Part shown: positions 43,807 through 56,714 of the stretch, piece after piece | Position numbering within the stretch: position 1 is the first letter of the stretch | Layout of the letters: each line of letters begins with the position of its first letter | From: Piscicola geometra | Lineage: Eukaryota; Annelida; Clitellata; Hirudinida; Piscicolidae | Assembly: GCA_943735955.1 (NCBI GenBank) | Contig: OX030969.1 | Coordinates: 128,501-192,500 of the forward strand | Direction of reading: 5' to 3' | DNA: 64,000 nt | Translations under genes and position numbers: made by a program | The notes under the pieces: model-generated | What the model was told of the DNA's origin: nothing | Database searches by the model: none | The model's input: only the letters and a program-made list of their open reading frames with translations

Positions 43807-45640
43807 CTCTCGCTTCTAGACCCCCGCCTTCATACAAACATATACTCATATAGTTTGATTGGCCCAGCGTTGATTAGTATGCATGCATTTGATTGGTCCA
43901 CCAAACATAAAATGCACATACACACAAGCACACATCCATAACAATTATTGAAGACAAGTTTCCAATGTTTAAATAGCTGTATGGTAATGCTAATAGGCAA
44001 AATAAAATAATTTAAATTTTGCCTATGACATTTAGTGCTCTGACCAATATTATGCAACAACTTTTTTATTGAAAAATTTCACATATTATTTTTTAATTTA
44101 TTTAAATGTTTTACTAGTAATATGATGAAAAATATATTATTAAATTGAAATATTCTATTTTGCCTGTTAGCATTACCGTTTTTTACCAGACAGCTATTTC
44201 CAAACTTCTGCTGACTCACGAATTTGACTGAAAATGAATCTTGCTATTATTGACTCTTACGACAAAGAGATGTCAGTTGCTTTTCTGCAAAATCAAGGAA
44301 TTCTTCATCAAGAACGTTTGTGTGATAAAAGCCACCAGATGATCTTCTCATATCGACAATTATTTGGTAGAGTTCTTGTGGAAGCACAAGAACAAAAAAA
44401 ACAACTTATTTTTCACCATTTTAAACGATATTAGCAAATTTGCCCTTGAGTAATATTCTAATTTTACGGTTCACATAATATTTTTACATTTTTGTCTTTA
44501 ACATTTTGAGTTTAATAAAGTGGTGAAAACTTAATTTTTGAAATTTTAAACTTAATTGAAGGTAATAAAAACCTATTATTAAGTATTTCACGTAAAAGAT
44601 AGTGCATCAATTGTTTTTATTCTCGAAAACCATCCCACTGAGAAAGTATGTTCCTTCCTTATTGAACAAGGCTTATTCATTCTCACTCATTCAACAACAA
44701 CAAAATACAAAGGGCTAGAAGAAAGTTGAGCTAAAGAAAACCAAGCACATTCCATGTGCACCAGCAGAAGCAAGAGATCAGTCAAGAGAATGGAGCAGCC
44801 TATGACCTGTTGGGTTTTGAAGTGACTTGCCCACTAATAGTGAAATAGGTCTTTTTTCAACATTATGACACTGTTCTATAATATTTTCAAACCCATTATC
44901 AACTTAATTTAACCACCTATTTTGTATCATGGTAGCTGACATTGATAAAAAGAAGATTTAAAATAAAACATGTCAGGACTATCCAAGAAGAAATATTCTG
45001 ACTGCTGATAGGCAAAAGAAAATAATTTAAAATTATGAAACATTTACCCACGTATTATTAGTAAAACATGCTGATGACTTTTAGTCCTCTGACCAATATT
45101 ATGCCAACATTTTTTTAGTGAACAATTTCACATAATATTTTTACATTTTTAACGTATCTAGTTTAATAAAGTGGTAAAAAATTAATTTTTAAACGACTGT
45201 GAACAGATTTGAATTTGTTAAAGCTGCAAAGGATATGCTGCAAATTAGAGCAATAAATCATTTCGATGAAATTTTTTCGACTTTGATTGTTTCTATCTTT
45301 TTCATTCAGGTCATAATAATATTCTAGAAGTAAATAAGCCATAATTCTTGTTCATTTTACGATATATCTCGTATCAAATAGTTGCCGAAAGATTAAAAAA
45401 ATATGGCCGCCTTTATTTATCATTATTTTCATGTCTTTCATACATCAGCTGATATTAGTAAATAAACAGTGCCGTTAGCTATAAAATGTTAATCTTAAAG
45501 CTGCGTAATATATGTTTTAGTCATGTTTTTACACAAGTAGTGACCAATCAAAGCCATGCATATATTAACGCTGGGCCAATCAAACTACTTATAAATGTAT
45601 GGGTATATGTTTGTATGAAGGCGGGGGTTATAAAGCGAGA
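43807..45640. mobile_element. inverted-repeat element with ISXO2-like remnant
   Basis: About 100 bp at 43807-43920 (CCCCCGCCTTCATACAAACA, TTTGATTGGCCCAGCGTT) recurs inverted at 45541-45640. Inside, the ORF 44234-44434 reads SVAFLQNQGILHQERLCDKS followed by HQMIFSYRQLFGR. This resembles the short N-terminal 'FLQ-x-GLL...C-x-x-GH-M' segment before ISXO2-like (IS1595/Merlin-type) transposase domains, but the domain itself was not found. Direct copies of GCTCTGACCAATATTATGC at 44036 and 45086 show internal duplication. Confidence 0.5.
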
Positions 45641-45649
45641 ACAACCTTC

Positions 45650-46440
45650 TTCTTTAAATAAAAATTATTATATTTTGCATAATATTTTTTGGAAATCAAA
45701 TAAAAGGTTTTTCAAAAAACTTTATTGAATAAAGTCTTCAATATGTATAAAATGTAAGCATTTTTAAACACTTTTAATTCATTTAAAAAAACAGAAGTAA
45801 AAAGGTTTAAAAAATTTAAAGATAAATAAATATCGATCGGTAAAATAATTTAACAATTGAGGTGAGCAGTAATATAAGAAAATAAAGTTAATCAAAGATC
45901 GCGAATATAGTTTTGTTAACATACTTCCAGCGGTAATCAGCGAGTTCCAGTATATATTACTATAGGTCAGGTCAGGACACTTAAGTAGCAAGAAAATAGC
46001 CTCTGTTGAAAAATTTGTTTGCTTGAGTAACTGGCTCAAAAATGATGTGTTACAATTGCATTTTTTATCATTCATGAATTCATTTTTTTAACTGTGTATT
46101 ACTTTCATAAAAAAATTTAGGGAAAATTTTATTTGTAAGGAAAAAAATTTTCAATACTATTTTATACTATTGTCAAATATGTTAAAAAAACATTGCGTTA
46201 AAATATGAAATAAAATAACGCACGATCAAATTGCGTAACCGAACGATTAACGGCGTTTAAAAGTTATAATCGTGGAACAGCTCTAATTATTTTAACTTTA
46301 AAATGTTGTTTCCGTTTTTTCCGTTAAAATGGAAAGTTCATGAAATATTTTTTAATTATATCGAAATATTAATTTTAAAATAATAATTTGTAAATGAAAT
46401 ATTTCAACATCAAAAAATGCAATTTCTATAACAAAATATT
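45650..46440. other. AT-rich spacer
   Basis: No supported feature. A 98-codon minus frame at 45779-46075 lacks family signature. Confidence 0.45.
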
Positions 46441-46529
46441 GGAAGGGGGAGGTTGGGGCCCCTGCGACTAAATATTGGGGGGGGGGGCTTCACTAAGCTC
46501 CATGGAGTCGGCGCATATGCTATCTGCCC

Positions 46530-46625
46530 TATCTGCATCCAATCAACCCTAAAACACCCTCTTTGCGCTCTCGATCACCCTTTCTGTACCCAATCAACCA
46601 TCTTTGCACCCAATCCATTTATAAA
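46530..46625. repeat. short CCAATCAACC/CACCC repeats
   Basis: Four loosely repeated TCTTTGC(A/G)C(C/T)C-type units (for example TTTGCACCCAATCCAT). Too short to interpret. Confidence 0.4.
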
Positions 46626-46706
46626 TTTTATAATTAATCTTTGCAATAGATCTTTTGTAGAATGAACGGTTTTGGGTATAATCTTAAGTCTAAATAAAAA
46701 TTAAAT

Positions 46707-46888
46707 TTAATTAATTAGAATGTTTTTAGTGCGAATGTGGGTTGTTTTGAATCTGTCAAGGAATGACCGCAGCAGACCAAGATGACCGGAGGGAATCAAG
46801 TGAGCTGCGACATAAAGGAGAAATCCTTCCATAGCAGCAGAAGTTCCAGCGTTGGCAGGGACTTCTCCTTCACCCTCTATCGCAGTCT
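46707..46888 (-). CDS. candidate terminal exon, unidentified
   Basis: Minus frame EGEGEVPANAGTSAAMEGFL, LYVAAHLIPSGHLGLLRSFL, DRFKTTHIRTKNILIN and a TAA stop, preceded by a pyrimidine-rich tract and a GCCGAG acceptor. Balanced composition in AT-rich surroundings suggests real coding sequence. A hydrophobic helix is likely in the middle. Family not recognised; no neighbouring exon was found. Confidence 0.4.
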
Positions 46889-46924
46889 CGGCACCAGTAG
46901 CAAGACAGAAAATTGAGAAGAATG

Positions 46925-47095
46925 ATGATTGTGTTTTGTTGTTTTGAGGATGATGTGGTGATGATTGTGCTGTGGTATGAGTGTTAGTATTGTGGTGATG
47001 ATTGAATTTTTTATTTGTGGTGATAGGGATTTTTGTGGCGATGATTGTCATGGTGGTGTAGGTGAGGTTGGATTATTGAGGTTGATTGATTGTTT
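46925..47095. repeat. GTGGTGATGATTG-type microsatellite
   Basis: Degenerate GATGATGTGGTGATGATTGT repeat upstream (in gene direction) of the candidate exon at 46707. Confidence 0.6.
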
Positions 47096-47164
47096 TTTTT
47101 ATATATTTAAATTTATATATATACATATATTGGTAGTGGTCTAAAAACCGTTTTATTTAACAAA

Positions 47165-47240
47165 TTTATTTGAAGAGCGCCTTTGTTCAGTTAGTAAAGG
47201 GCGCTATACAAATCATTAGTGATTGATTGATTGCTTCGGT
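47165..47240 (+). mobile_element. non-LTR retrotransposon 3' end fragment
   Basis: GAAGAGCGCCTTTGTTCAGT then GGGCGCTATACAAATCATTA and a GTGATTGATTGATTG tail. Confidence 0.65.
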
Positions 47241-47269
47241 TTAGGTTGTAGGTTAACTGCACACAAAAG

Positions 47270-47440
47270 AATGCACAGTGCATATGTTAAATTCACATTT
47301 GATTTTGCACATTTCTTCTTTTTTACAGAAAAAACGTTAATTTAGGGTTTAGGTTAGGGTTTTCAGAAAAATCGCATTTTAAGAAGAAATGTGCAAAATC
47401 AAATCTGCATTTAACATGTGCTTTTTTTGTGTGCAGTTCA
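47270..47440. repeat. imperfect inverted repeat, 60-bp arms
   Basis: TGCACAGTGCATATGTTAAA ... GATTTTGCACATTTCTTCTT pairs with AAGAAGAAATGTGCAAAATC ... GCATTTAACATGTGC. The centre holds TTAGGGTTTAGGTTAGGGTT, two to three telomere-like units. Possibly a small inverted-repeat element. Confidence 0.65.
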
Positions 47441-47580
47441 CCTATAACCTTCGGTTGACCTTTAAATAAGAGGGATACATTCAAATAAGTCTTGTAAACA
47501 TAAACATAATAACAAACATAGATAATGTAGCATAGAAGTCAAATAAAATATTAATAAATATTCATAGATATACAAGCACA

Positions 47581-47860
47581 AGTAGGATAGATACGCCCTC
47601 TGTATTAATCAGCAATGCAAGAGACCGTCATTCTTCAAATTCTTCAACATAGAAAAAAAGTATCACGTGACTTTGTTCATTTCTGTATCAAAAAATGGGA
47701 TAAAGAATCATATAAGATCATAGATATCCTACAATCAACAAGTAGTATAGATACGCCCTCTGTATTAATCACTCATGCAAGATACTGTCATTCTTCAAAT
47801 TCTTCAGCATAGAAAGAAAAGTTTCACGTGACTTTGTTTATTTCTGTACCAAAACAGGCG
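47581..47860. repeat. direct duplication, period 160 bp
   Basis: TAGATACGCCCTCTGTATTA, TGTCATTCTTCAAATTCTTC and TTTCACGTGACTTTGTTTAT occur in both units. Confidence 0.85.
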
Positions 47861-47899
47861 ATATAAGAATCTTATAGGATATTCTAATTTTATAATATT

Positions 47900-48747
47900 A
47901 AATATATTTATTATATTTACCAGTTGTTAAAAAAACATTTATGGTTTTTATTTTAATTGTTGGATTGAGTTTTATTTCTTGAAATTGGTAACCGAACATT
48001 TCAGTTTCAGTCTCTCAGTCAATCGTTTCCAGCTTTAAACAGCAACAATACACTGCCGAACTTAAAATACTGCGACCAGAGATTTTTTAAAGATATTCTA
48101 AGATATTCAATCTTAGTTAGTGAAGCCTTCCAAGAGCCTCTCTAACTTGTTGGGAACTAGGGAGGACTTAGTTTTATTAGTTACTTTTTTCATGTTTATC
48201 ATTATGTTTTAAATAAAATGTATACAGGCTCTATCTTCCATTTGTTTTATTTTATTCAATAAAATGTTTTCATATGGAAACATCTATGTATTTTTATTAC
48301 TTTGGACTTTAATAAAATATTAATCAAATATATAAAAATAATTAATATAAAGAATAACATAATTTAAATTTATACATGGGATATGGCTCATAATTTTCTG
48401 AAGAGAAATGCCTACTGTAGACTCTTTTACGGTCTTTTAAAATCTTTTCTTTATTTCTGAATATGACCAACTTTCATTCGTCCTTCATCGAGTCTTTAGG
48501 AAATCTTTAAATTTAATTGTATAAAAGCTCAATTATACTAATAATTAGTAACTAATTATAATGTTTGAATTTAGAAATATGTGAGGAAAAAACATATGTA
48601 AAAGATTAATTGGGTGAAATTGTGGCATAACTTAATATTCAATAAGTTTAAAAATAAAATAAAAAACTACTTAGACAATGATACAAGCATTGTCGTATTT
48701 TATTGCTAATGAAATACCTGTGAAATTAACTGTTTTTTGTCATTACT
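47900..48747. repeat. 1.1-kb dispersed repeat, copy 1 (left part)
   Basis: Matches 50440-51275 in direct orientation (CAGTCTCTCAGTCAATCGTT, CCAGCTTT, CACTGCCGAACT, TGCATAGATGA-type landmarks). It continues at 50070-50400 after a 1.3-kb insertion. Confidence 0.85.
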
Positions 48748-48939
48748 CCAACCTGGAACCGCACATTATACAATACAATAATACAATACAACGACGAGTA
48801 TTATTAACGTGGCGTTAACCCGGACGGGCTTCAAGACCACTTGGTTATGGAAAATTTGATAATAATATTAATGATAGATGAATAAATGGAAAGTATAGGA
48901 AAAGTAAGGTATTGAAATTTAACAATAAAATAATTTATA

Positions 48940-49161
<222 letters not shown>

Positions 49162-49377
49162 ATTTGTTTAAATAGACAACTTTTTTTTAAGATTGAAACT
49201 GAAATGATAATAACAATAAATTTGATTAAAAAAAAGTAAATATCTATATTATATTCTTATTATATTATTATTATTATTTATTTTACAATTATTATTGACC
49301 GTTTGTATAAATATAAAAAAGAATGAAATTGGGAAGCAAGAAATTGATTAATGAAAAATGAGCAGTAAATTTGTAAG

Positions 49378-50004
49378 TTATTTTGATCGGTCGAACAAGT
49401 ACGTTTTCAGGGAACGGCTGAATGTCGCGGTCGAGCTCGGGGATTTGAGTCTATTGGGAAGACTATTCCAAAGAGTCGGCGCTGCAACAAAAAAGCTTCT
49501 TGCACCTGCATACTTGAGTTTGTAGCTCTGTGCAACTACATCTCTTGACCTGGAAGACCTGAGTCTTTCCCTCTGGTGAAGACTTGCTCTCATGACAATG
49601 CTACTCGACAAATAATCTGGGCACTCATTAGACAGACACTTGTGCATTAACAAGATGTTTTTGTATTCAATTCTATTTTCAACACGGAGCCAGTGAAGCT
49701 CCTTGAGAACAGGGCTGATGTGATCATACTTTCTAGCACCTGTTATGAGCCTAGCTGTGGTGTTGATTATAGACTGAATTTTCTGCAGCTGCGTCATTGG
49801 CAACCCAGTAAGAATGATATTGCCATAGTCAATTCGACTGAGAACCAAAGCAGAAGCCAATGTTCTCAGTGAGTCCTTGGTCAATAACCATCTTATGGAT
49901 CGTATTTGGCGTAAAGAAGCAAAGCAGGTTTGAGTCATCTTGTTGATGTGTATCGTCATGGTGAGGTCTTTGTCGAGATAAACTCCTAGGTTCCTGACAA
50001 TCAA
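49378..50004 (-). mobile_element. CR1/L2-like non-LTR retrotransposon, RT C-terminal region, 5'-truncated
   Basis: An intact 208-codon minus frame: NLGVYLDKDLTMTIHINKM, LASALVLSRIDYGNIILTG, LQKIQSIINTTARLITGAR, ISPVLKELHWLRVENRIEYK and FFVAAPTLWNSLPNRLKS. This is the thumb/C-terminal part seen in CR1, L2 and Jockey-type RTs. The catalytic palm is missing. Intactness suggests recent truncated insertion; it lies inside the 1.3-kb block that splits a 1.1-kb repeat copy. Confidence 0.85.
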
Positions 50005-50045
50005 TCAATCAATCAAATCAATTTCTATAGCGCTCTTTCTTCAAA
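49996..50045 (-). mobile_element. non-LTR 3' end fragment
   Basis: AATCAATCAATCAATCAAAT, CAATTTCTATAGCGCTCTTT: minus-strand (TGAT)n-tailed end joined to the 5' truncation point of the RT fragment. Confidence 0.6.
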
Positions 50046-50069
50046 TTCACTATCGGAAGGAATTATCTC

Positions 50070-50400
50070 GTTCTGACATTGATAAGACATGATGAGTTAT
50101 TATTATTAATATATTATTTTATTTTAAAAAACAATTAATTGTACAAAATAGCTAACAATTAGTTAATAAATCGTAAGAGAAAAAATAATTGAAAGAAAAA
50201 AATTGCATAGATGAGAAAGCACTAAAAATGTTCAAAAATTAGTATATATTTTATAAATAGTTTTCATATATTTTAAATATGAAAAAATATTTTAAATAAA
50301 TTTTAAACAGCATTTAATTTTTTATTATTATGAATAATTTTACTACTTAACGTATCTTGAAGAGGTTCGCAAATACTCTCTACAAGTTTTCACTACGTAT
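50070..50400. repeat. 1.1-kb dispersed repeat, copy 1 (right part)
   Basis: ATTGATAAGACATGATGAGT and the next 300 bp match 51285-51530. Confidence 0.8.
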
Positions 50401-50424
50401 CTATATAAACTATATCTATGTATA

Positions 50425-51535
50425 AGATATTCTAATTGTCTAATATTAAATATATTCATTATACATTATACCAGTCGTTAAAAACACTTATGGTTTATAT
50501 TTTAATTGTTGGATTAAGTTTTATTTCTTGACATTTGTAACCGAACATTTCAGTCTCAGTCTCTCAGTCAATCGTTTCCAGCTTTGGAACAACAACAATA
50601 CACTGCCGAACTCCAAAGGACTGCGACCGAGATTTTTTAGATATTTAGATATTCAATCTTAATTAGTGAAGCCTTCCTTGTTGGGAACTAGGAAGGACTT
50701 AGTTTCAGTAGTTACTTTTTTCATGTTCATCATTATGTTTTAAATAAAATTTATACAGACGCTATTTTTCATTTTTAAAATTTTATTCTATAAAATGTTT
50801 TCATATGGAAACAACTATGTATTTTTATTAAAAAGCTGGCTTTTGATAAAAGATCAATCAAATATATATATATATTTAAAATAAATAATAAAATATTTTT
50901 AAATTATAACATGGAATATGGTTCATAATTTTCTGAAGAGAAATGCCTACAGCAGACTCGGTCTTTTAACGTCTTTTCTTTATTTCTGAGTGTGACCAAC
51001 TTCCATTCGTCCTTCATCGAGTCTTGTGGAAATCTTTAAATTTAATTGTAAAAAAGCTCAATTATACTAATAATTAGTAACTAATTATAATGTTTGAATT
51101 AAGAAATATGTGAGGAAAAAACATATGTAATAGATTAATTGGGTGAAATTGTGGCATAATTTAATATTCAATAAGTTTAAAAATAAAATAAAAAAACTAC
51201 TTAGACAATGATACAAGCATTGTCGTATTTTATTGCTAATGAAATACCTGTGAAATTAACTTTTTTTTGTCATTACTGTACATTGATAAGACATTATGAG
51301 TTATTATTAATAATATATTATTATATTTTCAAATACAATTAATTGTACAAAATAGCTAACAATTAGTTAATAAATCGCAAGAGAAAAAATAATTGCAAGA
51401 AGACAATTGCATAGATGAAAAAGCACTAAAAATGTTCAAAAAATTATTATATATTTCATAAATAGTTTTCATATATTTTTTTTATTAGGAATAATTTTAC
51501 TATTAACGTATGTTGAAGAAGTTCGCAAATACGTT
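50425..51535. repeat. 1.1-kb dispersed repeat, copy 2 (complete)
   Basis: Uninterrupted copy containing TTAGTGAAGCCTTCC, GGGAACTAGGAAGGACTT, GAATATGGTTCATAATTTTC, ATACAAGCATTGTCGTATTT and CATTGATAAGACATTATGAG. No coding capacity. It gives the empty-site reference for the insertions in copies 1 and 3. Confidence 0.85.
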
Positions 51536-51583
51536 CTAATTATAATGTTTGAATTTATAAATATGTGAAGAAAAAACTTATGT
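51536..51583. repeat. 1.1-kb dispersed repeat, copy 3 (left piece)
   Basis: CTAATTATAATGTTTGAATT matches copy 2 from 51082 and is then cut by the element at 51584. Confidence 0.75.
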
Positions 51584-52831
51584 GGGTTAATCCAGATTCG
51601 ATTACAGACTTACGATTTGCAGTGTCTTACTTGTTTTTATAAAGAATGGAAAATCGTATCCAAGACTGGATGCATTTTTTTTGAGGAAAAGGAATAAAAA
51701 AATATTATCCATCTAAAATATTCACAATAAATACTACGATATTATACTTTCTAACTATTTAAAAATTGAAAATAGGCTAAAAACGCATGTCTTAAACTTC
51801 TTTTACAAATCTCAATTATTAATTATTTAGATTTATGTTTTAGTTAGTTCTATCCAGTTTGATTTATTCAATCATAGGAATATTTAAAAACGTGTTTTTA
51901 CTCCTCTTCATTTTAGAATACTCAATTTATATGAGTTTTTGGCTATTTTGTTCATTCCAACAGTTTCTGTTCTGATTTTAGCATCTCGCTGATCATTGAG
52001 AAACAAGTGAGTAATAAATTTTTTTTAAATACATTTCATGGGTAAAAAAAGATAAATGTTAAATATTGGGCTCTTTTTTTAATTTTTCGTATAACTATAT
52101 ATAGTTTTATATCATCCACACCATGAAGTTAACACAAAATTTCCGTTTCCCATAAGACTAGGATTAGGTGTCACGAATTTACAGTAGTTTTTGTAGTATT
52201 TTTATAATACTAATTGAAGAATGCATTGAATGAAGAGTATTTTGAGATAAGCATCGTCTAATAATTTATTTCATGAAGCTTCTAAACTAGTAAAATAGCA
52301 CTGTTTGTCCGGGACATTAATACACTATCATGATTTGCTTATTAATATAGATTTTTCTACAATACTGGGTTCTTTCAAAATAATTGAAGTTTTAACGTTA
52401 AAAAGTAATTGAATATTAATTAAATTGTTTTCAAAAATCATTTCATGAAGTAAAAAAAGCTATTTTAGTGAAAAATAATAAACTACGGAGACTTAAATGG
52501 CCGTCATTACGGGTGCCCTTTTAAAAAGTTGATTTTAAATTTCTCATTTACGCAGCATATAGTGTGAAAAAAGAAGGAAAAAAGAAAACTAAACAAAAAT
52601 TAAATTCAGAAATTTTACATTTTTTTAGATGAGGTTTTATGGCTGCCAGTGTTCACTAATAATCTGAAAAACTATTTGCTTAATTAAAAAAGATTAATAC
52701 AATTATTGTGTTTTAAATTATTTTTATACTCTATAATACAATCATGATTATACATAAAGCAAGTTTTTTTGAAATTGAAAACCTAAATATAGAGACACAA
52801 AGTCTGTAGTCAAATCTGGATTAACTCATGT
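51580..52831. mobile_element. non-autonomous inverted-repeat DNA transposon, ATGT target duplication
   Basis: The element is 51584-52827 (1,244 bp). Ends are GGGTTAATCCAGATTCGATT and, inverted, GAGTTAATCCAGATTTGACT. ATGT lies at 51580-51583 and 52828-52831, and the uninterrupted copy 2 has a single CATATGTAATAG there. No transposase. AT-rich interior. Superfamily undecided: several have 4-bp duplications. Confidence 0.8.
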
Positions 52832-52980
52832 AATAGATTAATTGATTGATTGAGTGACTTTGTGGCATAACTTAATATTCAATAAGTTTAAAAATAGAAT
52901 AAAAAATACTTAGATAATGATACAAGCTTTTTCGTATTTTATTGCTAATGAAATACCTGTGAAAAAACTGTTTTTTGTCA
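52832..52980. repeat. 1.1-kb dispersed repeat, copy 3 (right piece)
   Basis: TAATAGATTAATTGATTGAT, GGCATAACTTAATATTCAAT and ATTTTATTGCTAATGAAATA match copy 2. It ends at TTTTTTGTCATT, where a retrotransposon 3' end begins. Confidence 0.8.
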
Positions 52981-53800
52981 TTCAATCACTAATGATTTGT
53001 ATAGCGCCCTTTTCTAAGTGACAAAATCGCTCAGCCATCACGCCCTGAACTAATACGTTTTCAGGCCTCGACGGAAAGTTATGAGTGACTTAGTTGAAGT
53101 TAGAGAAGAGGGTAAAGAATTCCATAAAAGAGGACCACAGTGAGAAAAAGAACGTTTATCAAAAGACTGGTTAACTGGAAAACGAAAATAACGCTTAAAG
53201 GTAGATGATCATAGACTAGATTTAGGGGGTTCTTTAATTATATTTTAAAGATAAATTGGAGCACTACAGTTATGAATTTTAAACATATTTAGGCATATTT
53301 TAAAAGGCACTCTAGATCTCATAGGTAACCAATGTAACAAACGAAGATAAGGAGAAATGTGAGAAAACTTAGGAGCACGAGCAACAAGACGAGCAGCACA
53401 ATTCAAGGCTTTATTTAGAAGAGCTGTAGTAGTATCAGGGAGACCATAATAAAGAAAGTTGCAATAATCAATCCTGGAGAGAAATAGAGAAGATACAAGA
53501 AGCTGCAAAGTAGGATCGTCGAGAAAGGAAGAAGCTGTTTAATACGACGAATGTGGAAGTAACAAGATTTAGAGACAGATAAATTTGAAGAGCTAAAGAC
53601 AAGTTAGAATCGAAAATAAAACCAAGGCTACGAATGGAAGATGAAGGGTTTAGAGATAATGAGGAAGGGGGAGGCAAAACTAAAGAAGGAAGGGTTACTA
53701 AAGACTTTGATTTTTTATTGAAATATATGAGTTCAAATTTGTCCAGATTAAGTTTGAGAAACATAGATGAAGCTCAAGAGATTATAGATTGAAGTTATTT
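52981..53800 (-). mobile_element. CR1/L2-like retrotransposon, decayed RT C-terminus and 3' end
   Basis: Minus frames: LKLNLDKFELIYFNKKSKSL, SIRSLGFIFDSNLSLALQI, then SSLFLSRIDYCNFLYYGLPD, ALNCAARLVARAPKFSHISP and YLRLLHWLPMRSRVPFKICL. Then come 3' sequence GGGCGCTATACAAATCATTA and a GTGATTGAATGA end at 52981. Two frames are needed, so it is older than the copy at 49378. Confidence 0.8.
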
Positions 53801-55639
53801 TATTAACAGTAAGGCCAAGAGAAGAGTCAGTGAAAGATGTTTAAATATAGGAGTCGTCAGCATAAATTTGACTGTTTATAAGGAAGATGTAGAAATAATA
53901 TTAGATAGTTTCGAAGTATAGACGCACACACACACCAGTGTTATTTTCGTAACGAAAACGAAAATTCTGAATAATCGTTCCACAAAACGAAAATAAAAAC
54001 TAAATTTATTTTCAAAACGAAAACGAAAATAAAAACTATAATTATTTCCAAAACGAAAATTAAATAACTTTTATGACATGCCATAATATACAAATGAAAA
54101 TTTATATAAAAAAATATATGTCTATGTTATAAACATTATCTTTGAGCTTTATGAAAGTAGCGCCATTTATAAAACGTTATTTTATTACTGCTTCGCTTTT
54201 TCAACTAAATTATCACTTATTTTAATCGTAAATTTGTTATTATACTTCAAATTTGTTATTAATCAATAATTTACGTAATCAATTCTTATAATATTTCAAA
54301 TTTAAATAACAATGAGTTTATCACGTTCATTTAATGGTAGAAAGAAAGAAAGCGAAATTTGGAAATATTTTACACATTCTTCAGAAAATGACAAAAGTAC
54401 ATGCATCGTTGAAGTATCGTCGACCAAAGACGGACAGAAAGTATTATGCAACGTCATTGTGTTATGCAACGCAACACTTAAAGGAAAAAATCCGACAAAC
54501 CTCAAGGTTCATCTCTCTAGCTACCACAAAAAGTATTTTCAAGAATTCGAGGAAATTGAATTAGTCAGAAAGAGGAATTGTGAAAAGATTAAAAGTAATG
54601 AAAATTCCGTTCAACAAACTTAGTTTTGAAAAAAATACGACGAAAACAGTTTTGTATTCAAGTAAGTGCGAAGAATATTTGAAGAGACAAGACTCCTTAT
54701 TAAAATTATTTGTAAACACAAACATCCCATTAAATCTAGTATCTAATAAACATTTTAAAAACTTTGTGGAAACATTGGATATAAAATTTAAAATGCCAGA
54801 TAATTTTGTTTATTTTATCTTATTCAAAATGTAAAAAGTATTACCATATATTGTAGAAATTTATTTGAGCAATTACAATGGTCGTTATTCGAATTGCAGT
54901 CGATTCACCCCTTAACCGATTCACCCCATAACCGATTCACCCCATAACCGATTCACCCCATAACCGATTCACCCCTTAACCGATTCACCCCATAACCGAT
55001 TCACCCCTTAACCGATTCATCCCATAAACGATTCACCCCATAACCGATTCACCTTTCAACCGATTCACCCCTTAAAATAGTTAAAAACGGACTTTTTTAA
55101 ACTAAAATTTTGAATATAAAATAAAGTTTTTAATATAAAATAAAAATTTTAATATAAATAAAATTTGAATATAAAATAAAATTGTAAATATAAAATAAAA
55201 CTTTGAATATAAAATAAAATTGTAAATATAAAATAAAATTGTAAATATAAAATAAAATTGTAAATATAAAATAAAATTGTAAATATATAAAAAAATTTTA
55301 AATATAAAATAAAATTTTAAATATAAAATAAAATTTTAAATATAAAATAAAAGTTTAAATATAAAATAAAAGTTTAAATATGAAATAAATTTTAAATATA
55401 AAATAAAATTTTAAATATAAAATAAACTTTTAAATAGAAAATAAAATTTTAAATAGAAAATAAAATTTTTAATATAAAATAAAATTTCAAATAAAAATAA
55501 AATTTTTAATAAAAAATAAAATTTTTAATAAAAAATAAAATTTTAAATATAAAATAAAATTTTAAATATAAAATAATTTATTAAATTCAAAATACTTATT
55601 CAACACAAAATAAATTACTAAATACAAGGCACTCTTTTC

Positions 55640-56290
55640 AACCAATTCATTTTAGGGTTGTATTTTATGACAGCCTTTGGACAAAATGAACCTTAAGGAA
55701 TGATTCTTTTTAGAGTTAATTGAACTTTTTAGCAAGTAAAAGCGAAGCATACATTGGTAATTTGTAACATGGGGCAGATCATGCAGTTGATTAGGAATTT
55801 ATTAGGAAGTGAGGAAAAAACAGACTATTTTTAAAGGACATATAAAAACAGTGCTTTTTTCTCTTTCCTATCAATTTTCTTTGCAATCAGTTGACTTGAA
55901 TCGTCCATCCTGCACATATCTCACTTCTACTGAATTTATACATTTTTGCACATTTCCCAGTTTTTAGGCAATTCTTACCCGTATCTCACATCTCATGATA
56001 ATTGTGAGAGAACTATGTATTAGTTTGGTTCCAACCTTGTTTATTTTGTCGAAAAAATAAAATTTCGGTTAAAAGTACACTAGCATACTGAAAGTAAACA
56101 ACGAATATATACATCTGCCATTAATGGAGATTTCGTTAATAGGTTAACCTGGCTTCTATTCTTTCCATGAATCATAAATTGAAAATATCTCTAAAATAAT
56201 TATTTATTTGACAATAAAACACAAAAACATTTTTTCTTTTAAAAACCAATTCATGATATTAAATTGTCATTATTCAATAACAAGTTATTC
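55640..56290. other. unique-looking core between arms of the foldback-like element
   Basis: Less repetitive, AT-rich; no ORF above 60 codons with recognisable content. Confidence 0.5.
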
Positions 56291-56299
56291 AATATAAAA

Positions 56300-56460
56300 T
56301 ATACTATATAAAATATAAATATACTGGTATGAATATAAATATACTGGTATAAATATAAATATACTGGTATAAATATAAATATACTGGTATAAATATAAAT
56401 ATACTGGTATAAATATAAATATACTGGTATAAATACAAATATACTGGTATAAATATAAAC
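56300..56460. repeat. 18-bp tandem repeat ATAAATATACTGGTATAA
   Basis: Eight to nine near-identical copies. Confidence 0.93.
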
Positions 56461-56714
56461 ATACTATAAAAAATATAAATATGCTATATAAAATAAAAAT
56501 ATACTATTAATAATATGAATATGTTATATTAAATATAAATATACTATTACTATAATTATTAAAAATATACTATTGAGGGGTGGATCGGTCAAGGGATGAA
56601 TCGACTGCAACTCCATAAATATAACTGCACTTTTTCAGAAATAACAAATTTCGGATCTTTTTACAATGCGCGTACTAACAAACCGTTGATTTCTGTGATG
56701 GCCAATCAAAGCTA

